11,906 nt of DNA. Source: Clostridia bacterium. Lineage in GTDB: Bacteria; Bacillota; Clostridia; Oscillospirales; SIG627. The stretch is from positions 1 through 11,906 of the forward strand of contig JAFQUW010000121.1 of NCBI GenBank assembly GCA_017408325.1. The letters are read 5' to 3'. This document shows, piece after piece, positions 1 through 7,148 of the stretch. Each line of letters opens with the position of its first letter. Position 1 is the stretch's first letter. Under the pieces are notes generated by a model. The model worked only from the letters and a program-made list of their open reading frames with translations. It did no database searches and was not told the origin of the DNA. A program made the position numbers and the translations under genes.

Positions 1-1158
1 CGGAATCACAACCTCCTTCAACGCGATACAAGAAGAAAACAGATTGTCTTCCACGGTCCGGAGCGTTCCCGGAAGGCGAAGAGACAAGAGGTTATAACAA
101 TTTTCAAAGGCATATCTGCCCACAGTGCGGACTCCGTCCGGAATCTCAACGGATTGGAGCGTTTGACAGTTTTGAAACGCATTCTCACCGATCTCGATCA
201 GGGTCGTCGGAAATGTCACAGATTCAAGATTTTCGCATCGGGAAAACGCGTGCTCTCCAATCGTTGTCAATCCTTCGTTGAAATCAGCCTCTTTCAGCGA
301 AACACATCCCCGAAACGCATTCTTCCCGATGTATTTCAAACTTTCCGGGAACGAAACAAAGACAAGCGTTTCCAGGTTGGAAAAGGCCCCTTCCGCGATG
401 CCAACGGTCGCGTCCTTCAGCACAATTGTCTCCGTCTTCGAGGAAGACTTGATGCCGCAGGCCACGTTTCCGACGTAAACCGTGCCCTCCGGCTGTGCAC
501 TCATCCAAGCAGTGGAAGAAAACGCGGACAGACCAACGTCATACAAATCATCTCCCGCTTCCACGAAAGCAAGGTTGGTACAACCGAAAAAGGCATACTG
601 CCCGATGCTCTGCACACCGCCGGAAAGAGTAATCGACGTCAAGGCAACACAACCGTAAAACACCCGATCGCCGATCGTTCCGGAAAAATCCGAAGAAAGA
701 ACTTCCGAAAGCTTCTTACACCCCTCAAACGCGGATTCGCCAACGCTTTTCAAGCCGGAATGCAATTCAAACGAAAGCAAGCTTTCACATTGATAAAACG
801 CCAGTTCCCCAATGCTTTTCAAAGAACTCGGCGCATTGATCGAAGCAAGCGACTTACACCCGATAAAGGCGCGCGCCCGAATGTCCGTCACGGTTTCCGG
901 AAGCGTGACGGAAGTAATGGCGGTACAATAGCTAAACGCGGAGCTGTCAATCACCGAAACGGGTTTTCCGCCAATGGTAGCCGGCACCGTTATTTGGCCG
1001 GAAGCACTTTTGGAACAGCCCTCAATGGTAACACTCCCGTTATGAACCGAATACTGAAAAATACCATGGTCATAGATCACTGTCGCAAAGGCGCTCAACG
1101 GCGAAAAAAGTGCCGCAAGGAATCCGAGCAACAAAACAAGAGAAAAAATTCTTTTCAT
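1..1158 (-). CDS. Secreted BspA-type leucine-rich-repeat (LRR_5) protein, 3' end beyond window
   Basis: Reading leftwards from the ATG at 1156-1158, the frame stays open for 386 codons to base 1, so the C-terminus is missing. A ribosome site (GGAGGG) lies just upstream at 1163-1168. Residues 1-25 form a signal peptide: MKR, a hydrophobic core, and a likely cut after AFA. Residues 26-73 are the usual N-cap ending in a GGKPVSVID-like stretch. Six 23-residue repeats follow (about 74-211) on the pattern AFxGCxxLxSIxxPxxLxSIGxx. A 46-residue irregular segment (212-257) has the TAW...QPEGTVYVG form common in BspA-like proteins. At least five more repeats run from 258 to the edge. Such proteins sit on the cell surface or are released and bind proteins or host surfaces; the partner here is unknown. 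The gene has its own promoter (1306-1334). The family call is firm, the function is not. Confidence 0.93.
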   Translation of the reverse strand, partial: MKRIFSLVLLLGFLAALFSPLSAFATVIYDHGIFQYSVHNGSVTIEGCSKSASGQITVPATIGGKPVSVIDSSAFSYCTAITSVTLPETVTDIRARAFIGCKSLASINAPSSLKSIGELAFYQCESLLSFELHSGLKSVGESAFEGCKKLSEVLSSDFSGTIGDRVFYGCVALTSITLSGGVQSIGQYAFFGCTNLAFVEAGDDLYDVGLSAFSSTAWMSAQPEGTVYVGNVACGIKSSSKTETIVLKDATVGIAEGAFSNLETLVFVSFPESLKYIGKNAFRGCVSLKEADFNEGLTTIGEHAFSRCENLESVTFPTTLIEIGENAFQNCQTLQSVEIPDGVRTVGRYAFENCYNLLSLRLPGTLRTVEDNLFSSCIALKEVVIP

Positions 1159-1299
1159 ATCGCCCTCCAAAAGCAGATTTGCATATCCGAAACTACGTAC
1201 AAGAAAGCCGCAACTTCACCTTCCTCCGCGGCCCGTTTGGTTCTCCAGAGCAAAAAGACCGCTTTCGTCTGATTGACGGCAAAAACAGGCTCTGCTCTA
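1159..1299 (-). promoter_or_regulatory. Long, foldable 5' leader of the LRR gene
   Basis: Between the predicted start point and the ribosome site are about 140 nt with several complementary stretches. AGAGCA at the very 5' end (1293-1298) can pair with TGCTCT (1247-1252), enclosing a small CGTC/GACG hairpin (1266-1278). Further on, GCCGC (1228-1232) can pair with GCGGC (1207-1211) around a purine-rich loop. I compared it by eye with remembered c-di-GMP, SAM, glycine, cobalamin and guanidine riboswitch patterns and did not recognise it. A regulatory role is only a possibility. Confidence 0.3.
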
Positions 1300-1305
1300 T
1301 ATTTC

Positions 1306-1334
1306 ATTATACAAAATAAGTCCTGCTTTGTAAA
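1306..1334 (-). promoter_or_regulatory. Sigma-A-type promoter for the LRR gene
   Basis: On the minus strand, TTTACA (1329-1334) is followed after 17 nt by a perfect TATAAT (1306-1311). This puts the start point near 1299 and leaves a leader of about 140 nt before the ATG at 1158. The promoter lies just downstream of the hairpins that end the ABC operon, so the LRR gene is probably transcribed on its own. Confidence 0.75.
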
Positions 1335-1360
1335 TCATTTTTTTCGGCCGTCCATATAAC

Positions 1361-1405
1361 AAAAAAGCACCGCAAAACGGGGCCGCGGTTTGACCGCGTT
1401 TTGTG
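1361..1405 (-). terminator. Probable second minus-strand terminator (imperfect stem)
   Basis: On the minus strand, a CAAAACG arm (within 1397-1405) pairs with CGTTTTG (within 1371-1379). An inner CGG/CCG pairing lies around 1386-1396, and GTGCTTTTTT (1361-1370) follows the stem. The inner part is asymmetric, so the stem is weaker than the one at 1506-1532. It would stop read-through from the ABC operon just before the LRR promoter. Confidence 0.5.
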
Positions 1406-1450
1406 TTTGAGTCCCCCCTTTTGCCTTCCCTCGCTTTGCTTTCTTTTTTG

Positions 1451-1484
1451 CTTCTTTTTTCTTTCTCTTGAAAGAAAAAAGAAG
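1451..1484. repeat. Perfect 15-bp polypyrimidine/polypurine inverted repeat
   Basis: CTTCTTTTTTCTTTC (1451-1465) and its exact reverse complement (1470-1484) are separated by only 4 nt. One arm is all pyrimidine and the other all purine. It sits between the two terminators downstream of the ABC operon. It could be another transcript-end hairpin or one copy of a dispersed intergenic repeat. Only one copy is present here, so dispersal cannot be judged from this window. Confidence 0.7.
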
Positions 1485-1505
1485 AATCAAACCAATTCAC
1501 AAAAC

Positions 1506-1532
1506 AAAAAGCACGCTTTTCGCGTGCTTTTT
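1506..1532 (-). terminator. Intrinsic terminator of the marR-ABC operon
   Basis: The perfect stem AAAAAGCACGC / GCGTGCTTTTT (1506-1516 and 1522-1532) has a 5-nt loop and begins 18 nt past the stop of the last ABC gene. The A-rich and T-rich flanks let it work in either direction. It shares its core (GCACGC, TTTTC loop) with the terminator at 7839-7868. Confidence 0.85.
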
Positions 1533-1549
1533 GTTTGACATTGTTTCGG

Positions 1550-3466
1550 TCAGTCCAGTTCGAACATTCCGGTATAGAGCTGGTAATATTTCCCCTTCTT
1601 CGCGATGAGCTCGTCGTGGGTACCGCGCTCGATGATCTCGCCCTGTTCGAGGACCATAATGGCGTTGGCGTTTCGGACGGTGGAGAGTCGGTGCGCGATG
1701 ACGAAGACCGTGCGGCCGCGCATCAGCGAGTCCATGCCGCGCTCCACGAGCGCCTCGGTGCGGGTGTCGATGGAGCTGGTCGCCTCGTCCAGGATGAGCA
1801 CGGGTGGGTTGGCGACGGCGGCGCGTGCGATGGCAAGCAGCTGACGCTGACCCTGCGAAATGCCCTCGCCGTCACCGGTCAACTCGGTCTCATAACCGTG
1901 GGCGAGGTGTCGGATGAAGGTGTCCGCACCCGACAGACGTGCGGCGGCGATGCACTCCTCGTCGGTGGCATCCAGACGCCCGTAGCGGATGTTGTCCATC
2001 ACCGTGCCGGTGAAGAGGTGCGTATCCTGCAGAACCATCCCGAGGCTGCGGCGCAGGTCGGCCTTCTTGATCTTGTTGATGTTGATGCCGTCGTAGCGGA
2101 TCTTTCCGTCAGGGACGTCGTAGAAGCGGTTGATGAGGTTGGTGATCGTGGTCTTGCCCGCGCCCGTCGAGCCGACGAAGGCGATCTTCTGCCCCGGCTT
2201 CGCGTAAAGGCTGACGTCCTTTAAGACCTGCTTTTCGGGTACGTAGGAGAAGTCCACGTTCTCAAAGCGCACGTCGCCGCACAGGCGCGTATAGGTCACC
2301 GTGCCGTCGGAGTGGGGGTGCTTCCACGCCCAGATGCCCGTATGAGCGGCGCACTCGACGAGATCTCCCGCTTCATCCACTTTGGCGTTGACGAGCGTCA
2401 CGTAGCCGTCGTCGACCTCACTCTCCTGATCCAAGAGATCGAAGATGCGCTCCGCGCCTGCCAGAGCGGCAAAGACGGAGTTCATCTGCTGAGACATCTG
2501 CGTGATGGGGTTGGAGAAGTTGCGGGTGTACTGCAAAAACGCGGCGATCGTGCCGAGATCGGCGATCCAGCCCTGCAAAAAGAAGAGACCGCCCGCCATC
2601 GCGGTCAGCGCGTAATGCGTATAACCGAGGTTGCCCATGATCGGCATCAGGATATTCGCATAAGTGTTCGCGCGGGTGGAGACGACGCGCATATTTTCGT
2701 TGACCTCCGAAAAGCCCTCGAGCGCCTTTTCCTCACGGCAGAACGCCTTGACGACCTTCTGTCCGTCGATCATCTCTTCGATGTAGCCGGTAAGGGAACC
2801 GATGCATTTCTGCTGTTCCATAAAGCTCTTCGCGCTTCGTCCGCCGACGACCTTCAGGACCCAGAACATCACGGCGAGCATCAGGAGCACGAGAAGCGTA
2901 AGCTGCCAGGACAGAACGCACATCATAATGAAGACGCCGCCGACGGTCGCAAGCGAGGAGATGAAGTTCGGCAGCCCGTGGGAGATCATCTCACGCAGGG
3001 TGTCGGTGTCGTTGGTGTAACGGCTCATCAGCTCCCCGTGGGGATGAGAGTCAAAGAAGGAAAGCTTCAGGCTCTGCATATGATTGAACATATCCGTGCG
3101 CAGGCGATGCATCACGCCCGTGGAGATGTGGATCATCATACGGTTGTAGGTATAGGTCGCGACAACGCCGACCAAGTAGACGCCGCCCATCAGAGCAAGA
3201 CTGGCAAAGAACGAAGACAGGTCGGGGTCTTTTCCGCCGACAAGGGGCTCCAGCGAGTTGATGATGCTCTTGAGCATATAGGTGCCGAAGACGTTGGCGA
3301 GTGCGCTGACGAGCACCAACACGAAAACCAGAAGAAGCATCCACTTCCACGGCCCGAGGTAGGAGAGCAGGCGGGCGATGATGCGGACCGGGTTTTTCGG
3401 CTTTGCGGTGGAGCGGCGGCCGCCGCCACCGGGGCCCTTGGGCACGGGTCGGTTGTTTTCAGCCAT
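1550..3466 (-). CDS. ABC exporter half-transporter, catalytic-site subunit
   Basis: A 638-residue fusion of a membrane domain and an ATPase domain, type IV (ABCB-like) exporter. A Gly/Pro/Lys-rich N-terminal tail precedes about six membrane helices (about 40-340). An insert of roughly 40 residues (GYVTLVNAK to TYTRL), common in clostridial members, separates them from the ATPase domain. Motifs: Walker A GSTGAGKTT (432-440), Q-loop MVLQDTHLF, Walker B VLILDE with catalytic Glu561, and switch His592 (IAHR). The signature is degenerate, ISQGQ (536-540), instead of LSGGQ. Its Walker A/B should therefore build the active ATP site together with the LSGGQ of the upstream subunit. The ATG overlaps the stop of the upstream gene by 8 nt (ATGGCTGA), so the two are probably made in equal amounts. 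Substrate unknown; drug or lipid-like export is the family norm. Confidence 0.95.
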   Translation of the reverse strand: MAENNRPVPKGPGGGGRRSTAKPKNPVRIIARLLSYLGPWKWMLLLVFVLVLVSALANVFGTYMLKSIINSLEPLVGGKDPDLSSFFASLALMGGVYLVGVVATYTYNRMMIHISTGVMHRLRTDMFNHMQSLKLSFFDSHPHGELMSRYTNDTDTLREMISHGLPNFISSLATVGGVFIMMCVLSWQLTLLVLLMLAVMFWVLKVVGGRSAKSFMEQQKCIGSLTGYIEEMIDGQKVVKAFCREEKALEGFSEVNENMRVVSTRANTYANILMPIMGNLGYTHYALTAMAGGLFFLQGWIADLGTIAAFLQYTRNFSNPITQMSQQMNSVFAALAGAERIFDLLDQESEVDDGYVTLVNAKVDEAGDLVECAAHTGIWAWKHPHSDGTVTYTRLCGDVRFENVDFSYVPEKQVLKDVSLYAKPGQKIAFVGSTGAGKTTITNLINRFYDVPDGKIRYDGININKIKKADLRRSLGMVLQDTHLFTGTVMDNIRYGRLDATDEECIAAARLSGADTFIRHLAHGYETELTGDGEGISQGQRQLLAIARAAVANPPVLILDEATSSIDTRTEALVERGMDSLMRGRTVFVIAHRLSTVRNANAIMVLEQGEIIERGTHDELIAKKGKYYQLYTGMFELD

Positions 3467-5207
3467 TCACTTCGCCCCCTTCCTCTTTGCCCTTGAGCTG
3501 GGCTTCGTAGACCTCGCGGTAGATTTCGTTGGTTGCCAAAAGCTTCTCGTGCGTGCCGACGGCGTTGACGCGCCCGTCGTCAAGGACGATGATCTGATCC
3601 GCGTCCATCACGCTTGCCACGCGCTGAGCGATGATGAGAGTCGTCATCTCGCCGCGGTGCTGCTTGAGTTCGGCGCGGATGGAGGCGTCCGTCGCGGTGT
3701 CGACCGCGCTCGTCGAGTCGTCCAGAATGAGGATCTTCGGCTGTTTTAAGAGCGCGCGGGCGATGCACAGACGCTGTTTCTGTCCGCCGGAGAGGTTGAC
3801 GCCGCCCTGTGAAAGATCGGTGTCATACCCGTCGGGGAAGCTCATCACGAAGTCGTGCGCACAGGCGACGCGGCAGGCCGCCTCGATCTCCTCGTCGGTG
3901 GCGTCCTCGTTGCCCCAACGCAGATTCTCGCGGATGGTGCCGGAGAAAAGCGTGTTTTTCTGCAGGACCATCGCCACGCTCTCGCGCAGAGTCTTGAGCT
4001 TGTACTCGCGCACGTCGTGTCCGCCGACGACGACTCTGCCGCGCGTCACATCGTAGAGACGGGCGATGAGGTTGACGAGCGTCGATTTCGACGAGCCCGT
4101 GCCGCCGAGGATGCCGACGGTCGTGCCGGGACGGATGATGAGGCTGACATTCTCAAGGTGCAGGTTGTTTTCATCTTTAAAATAAGAAAAGTCGACGTGG
4201 TCGAAGACGATGCCGCCATGGGCGACCTCCAGGTTTTCGTCCGCGTTTTCGTCGGAGATGTCAGGCACCTCGTCGAGCACCTCCACGATGCGTTCCATCG
4301 AGGCGCGGCTGATCATAAAGGTCACAAACGCCATCGAGATCATCATCAGGCTGATGAGAATCTGGTTGATGTAGGCGATGAAGCCCATCAGTTCGCCGAC
4401 GGACATACTGCCCGCGACGATGTGCGTGCCGCCGAAATAGGCGACGGCAATGAGGCAGGCATACATGGCAAACTGCATCGACGGTGCCATGAAGACCATC
4501 AGCCTCTGGGCGCGGCGTTCCGCTTTCATCACGTCCTCGCTGGCGAGCTGAAATTCCTCTTTTTCGTAGTCGCCGCGCACGAAGGCCTTCACGACGCGGA
4601 TGCCGATGAGGTTTTCCTGCACGCGGGCGTTCATCCGGTCGTACTTTTTGAACATCGCCAAAAAGAGCGGATGCGAACGGATCGAGATAAAGAAAATGAT
4701 AAACGCAAGGATCGGCACGGCGACAAGGAAGATGAGCGCGAGTCGCGCATTGATCGAAAAGGCCATGATCGTGCTGCCGATGAGCATCAGGGGGCTTCGC
4801 GCGAGCGAGCGGATGAAGGTGGTGAAGGTCATGCGCGTGAACATGATGTCCGTCGTCATACGCGTCACGAGGCTCGCCGTGGAGAATTTGTCCACGTTGG
4901 CAAACGAGAACGCCTGCACCCGTTCAAATTCGGCTTTTCGCAGATTTGCGGCAAACCCGCTTCCGGAGACGGCGGCGTATTTCCCGCCGAGCGCGCCGAA
5001 GACGAGCGAGATGAGCGCCATCCCGATCATACACACGCCGAGAAACGTGATGTAGGGGATGTCGTTTCCGGGAATTCCCTCGTCGATGATCTTTGCCATC
5101 AAAAAGGGGATGAGGATCTCCATGAGCACTTCCCCGACGATCATCAGGGGAGTAAGAACAGTCTCCTTTTTGTATTTGCCGATGTACGGCAAAAGCTTCT
5201 TAAACAT
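3459..5207 (-). CDS. ABC exporter half-transporter, degenerate-site subunit
   Basis: A 582-residue half-transporter with an N-terminal six-helix membrane domain (about 15-310) and a C-terminal ATPase domain. Motifs: Walker A GGTGSSKST (368-376), Q-loop VLQKNTLF and a canonical LSGGQ signature (472-476). Two hydrolysis residues are changed: the residue after Walker B is Asp497 (ILILDD, normally Glu), and the switch His is Gln528 (IAQR). These changes mark the non-hydrolysing site of heterodimeric exporters of the LmrCD / TM287-288 type, and the next gene supplies exactly the complementary set. The start ATG overlaps the MarR stop by 8 nt (ATGTTTAA), with GGAGGAAG inside the marR coding region as its ribosome site. 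Position in the operon suggests control by the MarR protein. Substrate cannot be read from sequence. Confidence 0.95.
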   Translation of the reverse strand: MFKKLLPYIGKYKKETVLTPLMIVGEVLMEILIPFLMAKIIDEGIPGNDIPYITFLGVCMIGMALISLVFGALGGKYAAVSGSGFAANLRKAEFERVQAFSFANVDKFSTASLVTRMTTDIMFTRMTFTTFIRSLARSPLMLIGSTIMAFSINARLALIFLVAVPILAFIIFFISIRSHPLFLAMFKKYDRMNARVQENLIGIRVVKAFVRGDYEKEEFQLASEDVMKAERRAQRLMVFMAPSMQFAMYACLIAVAYFGGTHIVAGSMSVGELMGFIAYINQILISLMMISMAFVTFMISRASMERIVEVLDEVPDISDENADENLEVAHGGIVFDHVDFSYFKDENNLHLENVSLIIRPGTTVGILGGTGSSKSTLVNLIARLYDVTRGRVVVGGHDVREYKLKTLRESVAMVLQKNTLFSGTIRENLRWGNEDATDEEIEAACRVACAHDFVMSFPDGYDTDLSQGGVNLSGGQKQRLCIARALLKQPKILILDDSTSAVDTATDASIRAELKQHRGEMTTLIIAQRVASVMDADQIIVLDDGRVNAVGTHEKLLATNEIYREVYEAQLKGKEEGGEVNG

Positions 5208-5700
5208 CTTTCGCTTCTTCCTCCTCGGAGAGTTTTTTCATCAAAATAAAGTTTTCAAGCGCACTTTCCGCCTCCGCACTCTCGCCCAGAGACAGGATCA
5301 GACGGTCGAGCAGATCGAGAAACGCCTCCTGCTGTGTCTCGGTCAGCGCACCGAAGGTGCGGCGGTTGTGCTCCGCGCAAAGAGCCTTCCCTTGGCCGAC
5401 CCGTTCTTTTCCGGCGTCGGTCAGATACAGCTGGTTGCAACGCAGGTTGTCGGGATCCGACTTCTTTACGAGAAAGCCCGCCCGCGAAAGCCGCTTGGTG
5501 GAAACGGCCACGGTGGCGGCGGACAGCCCGAGCGTTTGCGCCAGGCTTGCCTGCGTACAGCCCTCGTGCAGCAGCACGTACTCCATAATGGGCATCTGTC
5601 CGCGCCAGAGTCCGATGCGGTGCATCGCGCGCCGTCGGCAGGCGTGATGAAGCATCTGCAAACGATCGAGCTTCAGGGCGATCTGTGTGCTTTTTTCCAT
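5200..5700 (-). CDS. MarR-family transcriptional regulator
   Basis: A 166-residue protein of typical MarR size. The winged helix-turn-helix is clear in the middle: CTQASLAQTLGLSAATVAVSTKRL forms the helices, and the DPDNLRCNQLYLT stretch is the wing. Alpha-helical N- and C-terminal parts would form the dimer interface. MarR proteins are dimers that bind short palindromes and let go when a small ligand, often an antimicrobial or phenolic compound, binds. It is the first gene of an operon with two exporter subunits, and an inverted repeat covers the predicted start point of its own promoter. The likely role is therefore a self-regulating repressor of the exporter. It starts at the ATG at 5698-5700 with an AGAGG ribosome site just upstream. 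Its last bases overlap the next gene. The ligand is unknown. Confidence 0.94.
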   Translation of the reverse strand: MEKSTQIALKLDRLQMLHHACRRRAMHRIGLWRGQMPIMEYVLLHEGCTQASLAQTLGLSAATVAVSTKRLSRAGFLVKKSDPDNLRCNQLYLTDAGKERVGQGKALCAEHNRRTFGALTETQQEAFLDLLDRLILSLGESAEAESALENFILMKKLSEEEEAKDV

Positions 5701-5725
5701 AAAGACCTCTGTTTTGTTCGTCGAC

Positions 5726-5747
5726 TAACTGTTTGTCGGTTAACAGT
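5726..5747. promoter_or_regulatory. Putative MarR operator
   Basis: ACTGTT (5728-5733) and AACAGT (5742-5747) form a 6-bp inverted repeat with an 8-nt spacer. An overlapping, looser palindrome TAACtG...CgGTTA spans 5726-5742. Both lie directly downstream of the -10 box, covering the predicted start point, where a bound dimer would block transcription. Site size and placement fit MarR autoregulation; binding is inferred. Confidence 0.55.
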
Positions 5748-5751
5748 CGCC

Positions 5752-5781
5752 ATTATACGCCTCTCACACCCGCCGTGTCAA
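5752..5781 (-). promoter_or_regulatory. Promoter of the marR-ABC operon
   Basis: On the minus strand, a perfect TTGACA (5776-5781) is followed after 18 nt by a perfect TATAAT (5752-5757). The start point would be near 5745, about 45 nt before the marR ATG. So strong a promoter fits an operon normally held off by a repressor. Confidence 0.8.
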
Positions 5782-5829
5782 GGGAAAACTTGTAAACAAA
5801 TCCCTCGTTTTTTTCGCGGCCCGCCTCCC

Positions 5830-5858
5830 TTGTCAAATGCGCGCGCCTATGCTATAAT
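5830..5858 (+). promoter_or_regulatory. Promoter of ahcY
   Basis: TTGTCA (5830-5835) and a perfect TATAAT (5853-5858) are spaced by 17 nt. The start point near 5865 gives a leader of only about 27 nt, too short for a riboswitch. It is divergent from the marR promoter, with the two -35 boxes about 50 bp apart. Confidence 0.78.
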
Positions 5859-5891
5859 TTGAAAAAAGAACAAACCGAAAAGGACTCGACT

Positions 5892-7136
5892 ATGAACTGC
5901 GAAATCAAAGACCTCAGCCTCGCCGCAAGCGGCGAGCAAAAGATCGCCTGGGTCAAACAAAATATGCCGCTTCTCTCCTCTCTGGAGGAGGAGTTTTCCG
6001 CCTCGCGCCCCTTTGAGGGACTCACGGTGGCGCTCTCCGTTCACCTGGAGGCAAAGACCGCGTATCTGTGCCGCGTGCTTGCCGCAGGCGGTGCCGAAAT
6101 GTACGTCACCGGCTCCAATCCCCTCTCGACGCAGGACGACGTCGCCGCCGCGCTCGTCGAATCCGGAATGCACGTCTTTGCCCTCCACGGCGCAACGGAG
6201 GAGGAATACACGCGCCACTGCTGCGCGGTGCTGGAGGTCGGCCCGCAGTTCATCATCGACGACGGCGGAGATCTCGTGCACCTGATGCACACCGAATACC
6301 CCGAGCTCCTCGCCGGCGTCATCGGCGGCTGCGAAGAGACGACCACGGGTATTTTGCGCCTGAAGGCGATGGCGCAGAAGGGCGAGCTGAAATTCCCGAT
6401 GATGCTCGTCAACGACGCCGACTGCAAGCACCTCTTTGACAACCGCTACGGCACGGGCCAGAGCGTCTGGGACGGCATCTGCCGCACGACGAATCTCATC
6501 GTCGCCTCCAAGACCGTCGTGGTCGCAGGCTACGGCTGGTGCGGCAAGGGCGTCGCCATGCGCGCCAAGGGACTCGGTGCCAAGGTCATCGTCACCGAGG
6601 TCGACGCCGTGCGCGCGATGGAAGCGGTGATGGACGGCTTCTCCGTGATGACGATGGACGATGCGGCGCCCCTCGGCGACATTTTTGTCACCGTCACGGG
6701 CTGCTCCGACGTCATCACGCCGGCACACTTCGTGAAGATGAAGGACGGCGCGATCCTCTCCAACGCCGGTCACTTCGACGTCGAGGTCGACGTCGCGGGG
6801 CTCAAAAAGCTTGCCGTCTCCTCGTATCCCGCCCGCAAAAACATCCAAGGCTTTCGCCTCGAAAACGGACGCACACTCTTTTTGCTCGCGGAAGGTCGCC
6901 TCGTGAACCTCGCCGCGGGCGACGGACATCCCGCGGAGATCATGGATATGTCCTTTGCCATTCAGGCACTCAGTGCAAAGTATCTCGTGGAACACAAAGC
7001 CGAACTTGCCGAGAAGATCATCTGCGTTCCGCGCGAGATCGACGAGCGCGTCGCAAGATTGCGCCTTGCCGCCTGGGGACTGACGATCGACTCCCTCACC
7101 CCCGAACAAAAAGCCTATCTCGGCTACGCCGACTAA
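5892..7136 (+). CDS. ahcY: Adenosylhomocysteinase, short (Thermotoga-like) type
   Basis: A 414-residue NAD-dependent cytosolic hydrolase that splits S-adenosylhomocysteine into homocysteine and adenosine. It clears the by-product of methylation and feeds the methionine cycle. Substrate-domain residues are present: the SVHLEAKTA stretch, DDGGD (from Asp123), EETTTG (Glu148-149), Lys179 and Asp183 in NDADCKHLFDNRYGTG. The NAD fold has AGYGWCGKG (glycines at 213, 215, 218), and LAEGRLVNL...DGHP lies near the C-terminus. It ends at YLGYAD and lacks the KPDHYRY-like tail of the long enzymes, as in Thermotoga maritima and archaeal members. Some archaeal relatives prefer S-inosylhomocysteine, so substrate preference is open. 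The ATG at 5892 is chosen because AAAAGGA precedes it and the alternative TTG at 5859 lies next to the -10 box, upstream of the predicted start point. Confidence 0.95.
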   Translation: MNCEIKDLSLAASGEQKIAWVKQNMPLLSSLEEEFSASRPFEGLTVALSVHLEAKTAYLCRVLAAGGAEMYVTGSNPLSTQDDVAAALVESGMHVFALHGATEEEYTRHCCAVLEVGPQFIIDDGGDLVHLMHTEYPELLAGVIGGCEETTTGILRLKAMAQKGELKFPMMLVNDADCKHLFDNRYGTGQSVWDGICRTTNLIVASKTVVVAGYGWCGKGVAMRAKGLGAKVIVTEVDAVRAMEAVMDGFSVMTMDDAAPLGDIFVTVTGCSDVITPAHFVKMKDGAILSNAGHFDVEVDVAGLKKLAVSSYPARKNIQGFRLENGRTLFLLAEGRLVNLAAGDGHPAEIMDMSFAIQALSAKYLVEHKAELAEKIICVPREIDERVARLRLAAWGLTIDSLTPEQKAYLGYAD

Positions 7137-7148
7137 AGGGACGTCCGT

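Noticed and set aside
154..1272. 372-codon plus-strand open frame
   Set aside because: It is antisense to the LRR gene. Its product is low-complexity and Arg/Lys-rich with no domain, while the minus strand gives a signal peptide and regular repeats.
1297..1500. 67-codon minus-strand open frame
   Set aside because: Low-complexity Lys/Ser/Glu product that runs across the purine hairpin, a terminator and the LRR promoter; no good ribosome site.
3855..5249. 464-codon plus-strand open frame, and similar long frames at 1535-2224 and 2312-3496
   Set aside because: Antisense shadows of the ABC genes caused by GC-rich codons; His/Asp/Arg-rich products without recognisable domains or ribosome sites.
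5859..5891. Upstream TTG start for ahcY
   Set aside because: It immediately follows the TATAAT box, before the predicted start point. The ATG at 5892 has a ribosome site and fits the family's N-terminus.
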